NCBI GenBank assembly: GCA_900555805.1
Contig: USMJ01000001.1
Coordinates: 1-18,440, forward strand
DNA length: 18,440 nucleotides
Reading direction: 5' to 3'
Source: an uncultured Oscillospiraceae bacterium
Lineage (GTDB): Bacteria > Bacillota > Clostridia > Oscillospirales > Acutalibacteraceae
Of this stretch, positions 7,021 to 13,687 are shown one piece after another. The notes beneath the pieces are model-generated. The model was not told the DNA's origin and made no database searches. It saw nothing but the letters and a program-made list of their open reading frames with translations. Both the position numbers and the translations under genes were made by a program. The stretch's first letter is position 1. Each line of letters opens with the position of its first letter.

Positions 7021-8406
7021 TTATTTCGATTCGTTCTTCCAGGAGGTCACGACCGTCTGTTTGACATAGTCCCAATTTTTGGTACCCTGGGTATATTCGA
7101 GGAGGGCGGCGCCGAAATCCTCTTTGAATGTTTCGCTCGGGAAAGCCGTGAATATCCACGGGATCGAAGCGACGTCGTCCTTGTTCATCCAGCGGACGGT
7201 TTCTTTTGAAAGCGGATTCGCGGGCGCTTCGTTTTCAGAGAACGTGTTGAACGGCGAGATGAATTCAAGTTCGTCCGTGACATATTTCTTGCCTTTTTCG
7301 CTTGAGAAGAGCCATTCGAGGAAAGCGATCGACGCTTCCTGCTTCTCCTTTGACACCTTGGAGTTTATACAGATATAGTTCTCCGTTCCGACGCAAAGTC
7401 CCTGTTTTTCCTCGCCCTTGACGCCCGTGTATATTGGCATCATCTTGATGTTGTCGGCTTCGACGACATTGCCGGCGAGCCCTTTTATATCGTTGTACGC
7501 CCAGGTTCCGTTCTGAACCATAGCGACCTTCCCGAGGGCGAACTCGGACATGGAATCGTTGACGGATTTTCCTCCGAGAAGTCCTTTCTGAGTACCCGAG
7601 TTGTTAATATAAAGGTCAAAGGTGTTCTTGAAGTTCTCAGCGTATTTGAAGGTGATCTCATCCGTGTTGAGACCTGCGACGGTGGGATCGTCATACTTGT
7701 CGTTTTCCGAAAATTCATAATACATCGGAACATTCGCCAGATGCGTATGCCAGCGCCACTGGTTTCCGCTTGAGAAAGAGGTCGAAGCGAACACGCCGTC
7801 GATATCGAGCTCCTTTTTATGCTTCGTCATGTCTTCGACAACCGTCTTGAGCGTTTGGAAGTTCACTATCTCATCCATGGAATTGACTTTGGTCTGTCTT
7901 GTCTTCAGGGCGAAATATTTATCGGTTATCGCCTTGTTATATATGATTCCGTAGGATTCGACGACATACGGAATACCGTAGACTCCGCTTCCGTCTTTAA
8001 TGGCGAGATTCTTGTCGCTCAGATAGGAATAAAGCTTGGTGTCCGAAAGATCGGCGCAGAAATTCTTCCAGTTCTGATAGCCTATCGGGCCGTTGATCTG
8101 AAAGATAGTCGGGGCTTCCTTTTTGGCGACCTCCGAGGTGAGCGTCTGCTCATAGGTGTCGCTGGCGGCGGTGACGACCTTGACGGTCACGCCCGTTTCC
8201 TCTTTGTATGTTTTGGCTATCCTGTCATAGACCGCCGAAACTTCGGGCTTGAAGTTGAGAAAGTATATTTCCTCATTGCTCGCGGCTGACATATTGTTGC
8301 TGTTGTTTTCGCTGCTTGACGAGATCTCGCCGTCGTTCTTCTTGCCGCAGCCGAAAAAGCTTAGAGCCAGAACAGCGCAAAGCAAAAATCCGATTAGTTT
8401 TTTCAT
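7021..8406 (-). CDS. Sugar-binding lipoprotein of the CUT1 ABC importer
   Basis: Extracellular solute-binding protein (family 1) anchored as a lipoprotein. The signal sequence MKKLIGFLLCAVLALSFFGC ends in a lipobox-like SFFGC with Cys20 as the lipidation site. A polar Ser/Asn linker (SSSSENNSNNMSAASN) leads into the mature fold. Internal features fit family-1 binding proteins: INGPIGYQNW, GIPYVVESYGIIYNK, FALGKVAMVQNGTWA, and the C-terminal segment ending in WDYVKQTVVTSWKNE. At 461 residues it is a little longer than average. AAGGAAG precedes the ATG. It follows malQ by 16 bases. Ligand specificity cannot be read from sequence alone. Co-transcription with a GH77 enzyme points to malto-oligosaccharides. 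Confidence 0.9.
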   Translation of the reverse strand: MKKLIGFLLCAVLALSFFGCGKKNDGEISSSSENNSNNMSAASNEEIYFLNFKPEVSAVYDRIAKTYKEETGVTVKVVTAASDTYEQTLTSEVAKKEAPTIFQINGPIGYQNWKNFCADLSDTKLYSYLSDKNLAIKDGSGVYGIPYVVESYGIIYNKAITDKYFALKTRQTKVNSMDEIVNFQTLKTVVEDMTKHKKELDIDGVFASTSFSSGNQWRWHTHLANVPMYYEFSENDKYDDPTVAGLNTDEITFKYAENFKNTFDLYINNSGTQKGLLGGKSVNDSMSEFALGKVAMVQNGTWAYNDIKGLAGNVVEADNIKMMPIYTGVKGEEKQGLCVGTENYICINSKVSKEKQEASIAFLEWLFSSEKGKKYVTDELEFISPFNTFSENEAPANPLSKETVRWMNKDDVASIPWIFTAFPSETFKEDFGAALLEYTQGTKNWDYVKQTVVTSWKNESK

Positions 8407-8422
8407 ATATATCTTCCTTTCG

Positions 8423-9895
8423 TCACAGGCGTGAGTATAGCTTTGTCTGCCTGTAAATTTTGTTGATTAAATTATCGTCCATATCGCCGTATTCTATACG
8501 GTATATCCAATTATCTCCGAGAGTGGAGGGAATATTCATGCGGCTCTGTTTTCCCTGTTTGAGATAATCCTGCATCGGGATTATCGCCGTGTCGCATACG
8601 CTCGACATGGCGCTTTTAATAAAAGCGTCCGTCAGCCGCCATGTGAAGTTGATGTCGAAATAGTCCATAGCGAGCTCGACATCCTCTCTCGGCGCCGTCA
8701 TCTGCCAGCCCGTCAGGGTGTCGTTGTCGTGAGTTCCCGTGTAGACGACGCTGTTTCTTGAAAAATTATGCGGCAGGTTCTCGTTGTCTCCGCCCGTGAA
8801 AGCGAACTGGAGGATCTTCATTCCCGGGAAGCCCGACGATGCCATCCGCCGCCTTATATCGTCCGTGATGAAGCCTAAGTCCTCGGCTATGACATTGAGA
8901 TTCGGCAGGGCTTCTTTTATTTTTTTGATGAAGTCCTCTCCGTCCGCGCGTTTCCATTCGCCGCGTCTCGCCGTTTTCTCCCCGGCCGCCACGCAGTAGA
9001 AAGAATAAAATCCGCGGAAATGGTCGATGCGTACCGTATCAAAAAGTTCGCCCGCCTGACGAAGCCGCTTGATCCACCAGTCATAACCGCTTTTTTTGTG
9101 TACGCTCCAGTCGTATACGGGATTTCCCCATAACTGCCCGTCGGGCGAGAAATCATCGGGAGGGCAGCCTGCCACCTCCTGCGGAATTCTGTCGCAGGTG
9201 ACGCAGAACAGCTCGGGGTGCGCCCAGACGTCGGCTGAGTCGGCGGAAACATAGATAGGAATATCGCCGATAATATGAACACCGTTATGGTTGGCATATT
9301 CCCTGAGTTTTATCCACTGCCTGAAGAACAAAAACTGCGTTATTTTGTGATAGCGTATTCTGTCTTTACACTCCGAACGAAGTTCAGAGAGAACGGAGGG
9401 CTCTCTGACCCTGACCGAAACGGGAAATTCCGTCAGCGGCCGCATCCCGAATTTTTCTTTCAGCGCCATGAAAAAAGCGTAGTCATCGAGCCAGAACTCA
9501 TTGCCGGAACAAAATTCGGCGTACCCCATAGTATTATTCTCGTCGAACCTCTCGGCGGCCTTTTTGAGAATTTCGGGCCGGTTTTCATAAAGCAGCGAAT
9601 AATCCACCCGTTTCGGATCCCTGCCCCAATCGTATCCGCGGCATTCCTCCGCGGTCAGAAGCCCCTGAGCCGTTAGCTCCTCGAGGTCGATGAAATAGGG
9701 GTTGAACGCGAAAGCGGAGAAGCTCTGGTATGGGCTGTTGCCGAAAGAAGTGGGATTTATCGGCAGTATCTGCCAGTAATACTGTCCGCTTTTTTTCAAA
9801 AAATCTATAAAGTCATATGCGCTTTTGCCGAGCGTTCCGACGCCGTATTCCGACGGCAGGGAGCTGACGGCAAGCAGAATTCCGCTTTTTCTCAT
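8423..9895 (-). CDS. malQ: 4-alpha-glucanotransferase (amylomaltase, GH77)
   Basis: Cytoplasmic enzyme that transfers alpha-1,4-glucan segments between malto-oligosaccharides, releasing glucose and longer chains. GH77 landmarks, numbered from the ATG: KSGILLAVSSLPSEYGVGTLG at the N-terminus; GDIPIYVSADSADVW near 210-224; the nucleophile in VRIDHFRGF (Asp291); the acid/base in VIAEDLG (Glu338); the third carboxylate in GTHDNDT (Asp390). All three catalytic residues are present. The frame extends to a TTG at 9913, but the ATG at 9895 has GGTGA five bases upstream and gives the family-typical MRKSGILL start, so I chose 9895 (490 residues). It is first in the operon. I found no consensus promoter in the divergent spacer and no regulator gene beside it. 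Confidence 0.93.
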   Translation of the reverse strand: MRKSGILLAVSSLPSEYGVGTLGKSAYDFIDFLKKSGQYYWQILPINPTSFGNSPYQSFSAFAFNPYFIDLEELTAQGLLTAEECRGYDWGRDPKRVDYSLLYENRPEILKKAAERFDENNTMGYAEFCSGNEFWLDDYAFFMALKEKFGMRPLTEFPVSVRVREPSVLSELRSECKDRIRYHKITQFLFFRQWIKLREYANHNGVHIIGDIPIYVSADSADVWAHPELFCVTCDRIPQEVAGCPPDDFSPDGQLWGNPVYDWSVHKKSGYDWWIKRLRQAGELFDTVRIDHFRGFYSFYCVAAGEKTARRGEWKRADGEDFIKKIKEALPNLNVIAEDLGFITDDIRRRMASSGFPGMKILQFAFTGGDNENLPHNFSRNSVVYTGTHDNDTLTGWQMTAPREDVELAMDYFDINFTWRLTDAFIKSAMSSVCDTAIIPMQDYLKQGKQSRMNIPSTLGDNWIYRIEYGDMDDNLINKIYRQTKLYSRL

Positions 9896-9970
9896 TCGTT
9901 TCACCGCAATCAAAATTTATGTGATTATTTTTAGCGCCGCGGGCGGAAATATACATGGGTTAATTAAACG

Positions 9971-9991
9971 CCGCCGTCGGCGAGACGGCGG
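9971..9991. repeat. 8-bp GC hairpin in the divergent malQ / reductase spacer
   Basis: CCGCCGTC (9971-9978) pairs with GACGGCGG (9984-9991) around GGCGA. It lies between the two divergent transcription units, about 50 bases upstream of the reductase -35 box. There is no T tract. Its role is unknown: it could be a protein site or a boundary element. Confidence 0.6.
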
Positions 9992-10042
9992 AGCGTGTGG
10001 GTGATGAGGGCGGATCATCGGCTTGCCGCCGTTCTGTTTCGG

Positions 10043-10071
10043 TTGACAATTTTGGCTATATCAGTTATAAT
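10043..10071 (+). promoter_or_regulatory. Perfect-consensus sigma-A promoter of the FAD reductase gene
   Basis: TTGACA (10043-10048), a 17-base spacer and TATAAT (10066-10071): both hexamers match consensus exactly at optimal spacing. Transcription would start near 10078-10080, giving a leader of about 25 bases before the ATG at 10104, too short for a riboswitch. The ribosome site is GGGGG at 10092-10096. Confidence 0.9.
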
Positions 10072-10081
10072 CAACATAACT
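10063..10081. promoter_or_regulatory. Possible operator overlapping the -10 box
   Basis: The inverted repeat AGTTAT (10063-10068) N7 ATAACT (10076-10081) covers the -10 hexamer and the expected start point. The spacing of half-sites would place them about one helical turn apart, as for a dimeric repressor. No cognate regulator is in the window. AT-rich composition makes chance occurrence possible. Confidence 0.45.
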
Positions 10082-10103
10082 AAATTAAAACGGGGGTTAA
10101 AAT

Positions 10104-11414
10104 ATGGCAGGGAAAATTATCATTGTCGGAGCCAACCAGTGCGCCTTGGCTTTCGCTTATATGGCGGCTAAAAAGGGCTTCGATGTTGTAGCTTACGAGA
10201 AGGAGAAAAAAGAAGACGTCGCGTTCCCTTGGACGGACGACGTGGCGACCAACGCTTTCGATGAGGCGGGTTTACCCTTGCCGCCGGAAGAGATCCGCTG
10301 GCGCACCAATTCACCGACATTTGTTATCCCTAACAAGACAGTTATACCTATAGAGCTGCCCGAAGAAAATCTCGACTATTCCGTTCTTCGCCGCCCGATG
10401 AACGACTGGCTTGAGAAGATGGCGCTTGAGGCAGGCGCAAAGGTCGTGTACGAAAAAGCGATCGACCACGCCATAACGCTCGGCGACAAAGTCATCGGTG
10501 TTGTCTTCACGGACGGTGAAGTCGAAACCTCCGACCTCGTCGTTGACTGCGGCGGTATGAATTCATGCGTCAGATCGTCGCTTCCCGACTGCTTCGGAAT
10601 TTTAAAGACGGTCGACCCCGAGGACTATTTCTTCGTCAAGCGCGTCTTCTTCGACAGACCCGAAAACGCACCCGACCCGGAGTACATATGGAAAATATAT
10701 CTCAAACACCTCGGCGAACGCGGAATTTCATGGTGTCATCTCAGCCACGATAAGAAATACGGCGACGTCCTTATCGGCAGAACAGGCGGACTCAGCGAGG
10801 AGACATATCAGCGAGCACTCGACGACATCAGAAGCGAAAACCCGATAGTCGGCGAAACGTTCATACCCGAGACGAATATACTTTGCAAGATCCCCGTAAG
10901 GCACACGCTGTCGAAGATTTTCTCCGACGGATATGTTCTTTTGGGCGACAGCGCCTGCATGACCATTCCGCTCATCGGAAGCGGTATAGCCAGCGGCTTC
11001 AAGGCGGCGAGAAACCTCGCCGAAACGCTCGAAACGGCTGACGGCGACCCGTTCTCGGCGAAAAACCTTTACAGATATCAGTATCGCTACATGAGAGAGA
11101 CAGGTGCGTTCCACGCTATAGTCGATATGTTAAAGAATGCGCTTCTTGACACGGACGCAGAGATAATCAATATAATCGCCAATCCCGAAACCGTTGCTTC
11201 GGTCATGAAAGCCGTTGCAGGTCAGACCGGTGACTTCGTGAAAGCAGTTATAGGTCTCGCTAAAGACGAGCCTAAGATATTCGCAGGCATTTTGAGCAGA
11301 GCCGCCGCAGCAGGCAAAGCAGGCGCGGTCACGCTGACCATACCCAAGGAATATGACGAAAAGAAGTTCGCCGCCTGGCGCAAAAAATACGAAAAGGCAA
11401 CGAACGAGAGATAA
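10104..11414 (+). CDS. FAD-dependent reductase, geranylgeranyl-reductase-like
   Basis: Single-gene unit encoding a 436-residue flavoprotein of the PHBH-like fold. The N-terminal Rossmann strand-turn-helix is KIIIVGANQCALAFAYMAAK, with the acidic end of the second strand in VVAYEK. The middle has a DG-like segment LVVDCGGMNSCVRSSL (145-160) and an ISWCHLS...YGDVLIG stretch (208-224) aligning with the WxFP...VGVG region of geranylgeranyl reductases. The GD motif VLLGDSACMTIPLIGSGI lies near 278-295. Family members saturate isoprenoid chains. The true substrate is unknown. The FAD motifs are atypical: the GxGxxG glycines are replaced by Asn11 and Ala14, and Asp-Gly by Gly-Gly. The C-terminal 120 residues are helical and lysine-rich and not recognised. 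No isoprenoid gene lies nearby. Confidence 0.72.
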   Translation: MAGKIIIVGANQCALAFAYMAAKKGFDVVAYEKEKKEDVAFPWTDDVATNAFDEAGLPLPPEEIRWRTNSPTFVIPNKTVIPIELPEENLDYSVLRRPMNDWLEKMALEAGAKVVYEKAIDHAITLGDKVIGVVFTDGEVETSDLVVDCGGMNSCVRSSLPDCFGILKTVDPEDYFFVKRVFFDRPENAPDPEYIWKIYLKHLGERGISWCHLSHDKKYGDVLIGRTGGLSEETYQRALDDIRSENPIVGETFIPETNILCKIPVRHTLSKIFSDGYVLLGDSACMTIPLIGSGIASGFKAARNLAETLETADGDPFSAKNLYRYQYRYMRETGAFHAIVDMLKNALLDTDAEIINIIANPETVASVMKAVAGQTGDFVKAVIGLAKDEPKIFAGILSRAAAAGKAGAVTLTIPKEYDEKKFAAWRKKYEKATNER

Positions 11415-11431
11415 GGGAAATATAATATTTA

Positions 11432-11464
11432 TTCGGCAGCCGATTGACGGCTGCCGAAGTTTTT
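11432..11464 (+). terminator. Rho-independent terminator of the FAD reductase gene
   Basis: An 11-bp perfect stem TTCGGCAGCCG (11432-11442) / CGGCTGCCGAA (11448-11458) with loop ATTGA is followed by GTTTTT. It starts 18 bases after the reductase stop. Confidence 0.92.
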
Positions 11465-11473
11465 GCCTAAATC

Positions 11474-11504
11474 AAAATCCTCACCGACATCACATCGGTG
11501 AGGA
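11474..11504 (-). terminator. Rho-independent terminator of the putative glycosidase gene
   Basis: On the minus strand TCCTCACCGA (11504-11495) pairs with TCGGTGAGGA (11487-11478), loop of 7, followed by TTTTGATTT. The stem begins 5 bases after the TAA at 11512-11510. Together with the plus-strand terminator at 11432-11464 it closes both sides of this convergent junction. Confidence 0.85.
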
Positions 11505-11509
11505 AAATT

Positions 11510-13414
11510 TTATTCAACCGTATACACGTCCTTATCGAAATCGACCGTGATGACCGTTCCGTCGGAATAGTAGGCTTTCTGAACCCTGAGATTTCCGCCG
11601 ACGAATTCATGCCTGACCATTTCTTTGTCATAGAGCTTTGCCTGAATTGCGGCGAGTTCTTTTGCGTTCTCGATCTCGGCTTTGAGCTTTTTGTCGTCGA
11701 CAAGCTCTTCGTGAGCTTTCGGCTTTTCGATATATTTATGCGGATAGAAATACGGCGTTCCTGCGTTCAAGGCACAGTGAAGCTTTGAGTTGTCCGTGTT
11801 CGGGATTCCCCAGCCGTTTTTGCCGCCCGAAACCCACGGGACGAAAACACAGTCGTGATATACAAGGCTCGTCAGCGGAACGGGGATACCGACCGCCTTT
11901 CCGCCGCCCTGAGGCGTGACCTGATAAGGCGCGTGATGAACGAGGGCGAGCTTATCCATAAGCTGGCTGGCTCCCTCCTCCGATGAGGGGATGATCCCGT
12001 TATCGGTGAGAAAATCGAAGCATTTGCCCCTTGCCTGTATGCTCTCTTCTCTTGTCACGCGGTGCTTCGGGTTGAAGCATTCATCGCCCGACACAACGCC
12101 GAAAACGTCAAGATAGCTTCCGCCTATATGTACGCCGTGAGCTTTCAGCTCGTTGTAGGTGCGTTCGACGAAGCCGAGCGCCTGCGTCGAGCAGAGCCAC
12201 GAATGCGCGCCGCCGTCCCATATGTCGCAGTAGGGATGCGAGCCGTCTATGTTCATAACGGCGAGATCTTCGTCGTAGTGCTTGCAGTCGTAGTAGAAGT
12301 CCCTGTACTGATCGTGGATACCGAAGCAGTAGCCGATCTCAAGACACTTGTCGGCGAGCTTCTTCATGCCGTCCCAGCCGCCTGCCTGTTCGTTCGGCGG
12401 AAGAACATACGGATGCTGATTGTCATATCCCTCGATGCCCCAGCCGTCGGTGTGGATATAGAGCCTGTCAAGCCCGAGAGACTTGATGTGTTCGAGTTCT
12501 CTTGCCCGCTGCTCAAATGTGGCGTACAAAATAATATTCTGACCGTGTTTTTTATAGAAGTCGGATTTGGGCTGAATGTGGGTGTAGATCCTGTGGTGAA
12601 GAACGGGCGCGCCGACGAGGTATGAGACATTCGGATTGCGCGCAATTTTGTCGGTTATCGAAACAAATTGACCCGTTTCTTTGAGGTACGCCCGAAAATT
12701 CTTCGCAACCGAGTTGTAATCTCCGTTCGAGAACAGATCGAAACGTACCCTTCTTTCGTATGAGACTTTTCCGAGAGACGAAGACCAGTTGACGCCCGTC
12801 AGAAGCGAGTTGTTCCTGCCCTTTTGGGAGACGGCTTTGGCGTCGAACGGCGTTTCGAGGATAGCCGAATAGCCGTGGCGGTCGCATACTCTGCCGTAGA
12901 ACGGATGATACCAGTCGCCGGTGTTGATCTCTCTTTCGAGTATGAACAGAAGCCGTTTTCCGATATAATTTTTCTTATATCCGTCGGGCATGATGAAACC
13001 TTGGCGGACAGGCTCGACAGCATAGCCCTCGCTGTATTTTTCGGCGTTGAACGCACCCGGGAAATAGACCGAAGCGACGGACATATCGGTTTCGTTTTCG
13101 GCCTTGACCGAGAACACGACCCTTGACTCGGCAGTTATCTCCGTCGAGCAGACGAGAGTGAACGGTCTTTCGCCGAGGAAAGAGAAGCCGCCCAGACGAG
13201 CGGTTATCTTTCCGCCGTCCGCCGAAAATTCCTTTTTCTTCGCCGAGGTCAGAAGCTGTCTCATTTTGATATATTTCTTACCTGCTTTTTTTCTCAGCGT
13301 CAGGTATGGCTTTCTGCCTTGGGATATCCAAGTAAAGCCGTCCGCGGTTATTCTGAACGATAGGGTTCTTTCGTCGAGGGAAAGAGTGACATTGTGTTGT
13401 TGAACTTTAAGCAT
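11510..13414 (-). CDS. Putative glycoside hydrolase, DUF5696/GH101/GH129-like
   Basis: A 634-residue protein with no signal peptide, so probably cytoplasmic. Residues 1 to about 250 look like a beta-sandwich. About 255-560 looks like a TIM barrel rich in aromatic, His and Asp residues (DRLYIHTDGWGIEGYDNQHP, YCFGIHDQYRDFYYD, GGSYLDVFGV), followed by a short beta-rich tail (YYSDGTVITVDFDKDVYTV). Asp436 in YLDVFG and Glu479/Glu480 in IPSSEEGAS sit where the nucleophile and acid/base would be in related barrels. This is inference from spacing, not alignment. Substrate is unknown. Alpha-linked GalNAc or galactose sugars are possible from the distant resemblance. The gene is monocistronic, with its own promoter at 13444-13472, terminator at 11474-11504 and only a weak GGGG ribosome site. 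No transporter adjoins it. Confidence 0.62.
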   Translation of the reverse strand: MLKVQQHNVTLSLDERTLSFRITADGFTWISQGRKPYLTLRKKAGKKYIKMRQLLTSAKKKEFSADGGKITARLGGFSFLGERPFTLVCSTEITAESRVVFSVKAENETDMSVASVYFPGAFNAEKYSEGYAVEPVRQGFIMPDGYKKNYIGKRLLFILEREINTGDWYHPFYGRVCDRHGYSAILETPFDAKAVSQKGRNNSLLTGVNWSSSLGKVSYERRVRFDLFSNGDYNSVAKNFRAYLKETGQFVSITDKIARNPNVSYLVGAPVLHHRIYTHIQPKSDFYKKHGQNIILYATFEQRARELEHIKSLGLDRLYIHTDGWGIEGYDNQHPYVLPPNEQAGGWDGMKKLADKCLEIGYCFGIHDQYRDFYYDCKHYDEDLAVMNIDGSHPYCDIWDGGAHSWLCSTQALGFVERTYNELKAHGVHIGGSYLDVFGVVSGDECFNPKHRVTREESIQARGKCFDFLTDNGIIPSSEEGASQLMDKLALVHHAPYQVTPQGGGKAVGIPVPLTSLVYHDCVFVPWVSGGKNGWGIPNTDNSKLHCALNAGTPYFYPHKYIEKPKAHEELVDDKKLKAEIENAKELAAIQAKLYDKEMVRHEFVGGNLRVQKAYYSDGTVITVDFDKDVYTVE

Positions 13415-13443
13415 AGCTTTACCCCACGGTTATATTTTAATTT

Positions 13444-13472
13444 ATTCTATCATATTTGTATTCTTTTGGCAA
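13444..13472 (-). promoter_or_regulatory. Sigma-A promoter of the putative glycosidase gene
   Basis: Read on the minus strand: TTGCCA (13472-13467), a 17-base spacer, and TAGAAT (13449-13444), each one base from consensus. The start point would lie near 13437, leaving a leader of about 23 bases. The cloverleaf element ends 24 bases upstream of the -35 box. Confidence 0.82.
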
Positions 13473-13495
13473 GTTTGTGCGCCGAGGTCGGTCGT

Positions 13496-13579
13496 GGTGG
13501 CAAAAGGTTTCCGCCGCAGGCGGAAACGCCGCGCCGCAGGCGCGGCACTTCTTCGCGAAGCGAAGAAGCTTTTGCCACC
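13496..13579. repeat. Four-way-junction (cloverleaf) inverted-repeat element
   Basis: An 84-base element. The closing stem GGTGGCAAAAG (13496-13506) pairs with CTTTTGCCACC (13569-13579), 11 bp. Inside are three perfect hairpins: GTTTCCGCC/GGCGGAAAC (13507-13515, 13519-13527; loop GCA), GCCGCGCC/GGCGCGGC (13528-13535, 13539-13546; loop GCA) and CTTCTTCGC/GCGAAGAAG (13548-13556, 13560-13568; loop GAA). Only A13547 is unpaired at the junction. All three loops are GNA trinucleotides closed by C-G on the plus strand, and arm 3 contains GCGAAGC, a known hyperstable DNA mini-hairpin. It lies between the fhs terminator and the glycosidase promoter. No flanking target duplication is apparent. I think it is a dispersed, DNA-level structured repeat. 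The class is not one I can name. Confidence 0.9.
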
Positions 13580-13643
13580 CCCGCAGGGACTTCAATTAAG
13601 ATTAACACCAAGAGGTTGATCCGAAAAAACCGAAATTCAGAAC

Positions 13644-13671
13644 AAAAAATCAGCCGCTGCTGTGCAGCGGC
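13644..13671 (-). terminator. Rho-independent terminator of the nrdD-trxB-fhs cluster
   Basis: On the minus strand GCCGCTGC (13671-13664) and GCAGCGGC (13660-13653) form an 8-bp stem with a 3-base loop, followed by TGATTTTTTG. It begins 16 bases after the fhs stop codon (13690-13688). Confidence 0.88.
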
Positions 13672-13687
13672 GATACAACTGTGCAGT

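Noticed and set aside
9896..10040. Promoter and catabolite (cre) site upstream of malQ
   Set aside because: I could not find a convincing -35/-10 pair. TGAAACG near 9897-9903 is only half of a cre-like site, and AATCA-N9-TGATT is too weak to call.
13496..13579. Cloverleaf as an intrinsic terminator for fhs
   Set aside because: A separate hairpin with six Ts already follows fhs at 13671-13644, and no T tract follows the cloverleaf on the minus strand.
13480..13600. Insertion-element (MITE) reading of the cloverleaf based on flanking target duplication
   Set aside because: I found no direct repeat immediately outside 13496 and 13579 on inspection. Mobility therefore remains unproven and I list it only as a structured repeat.
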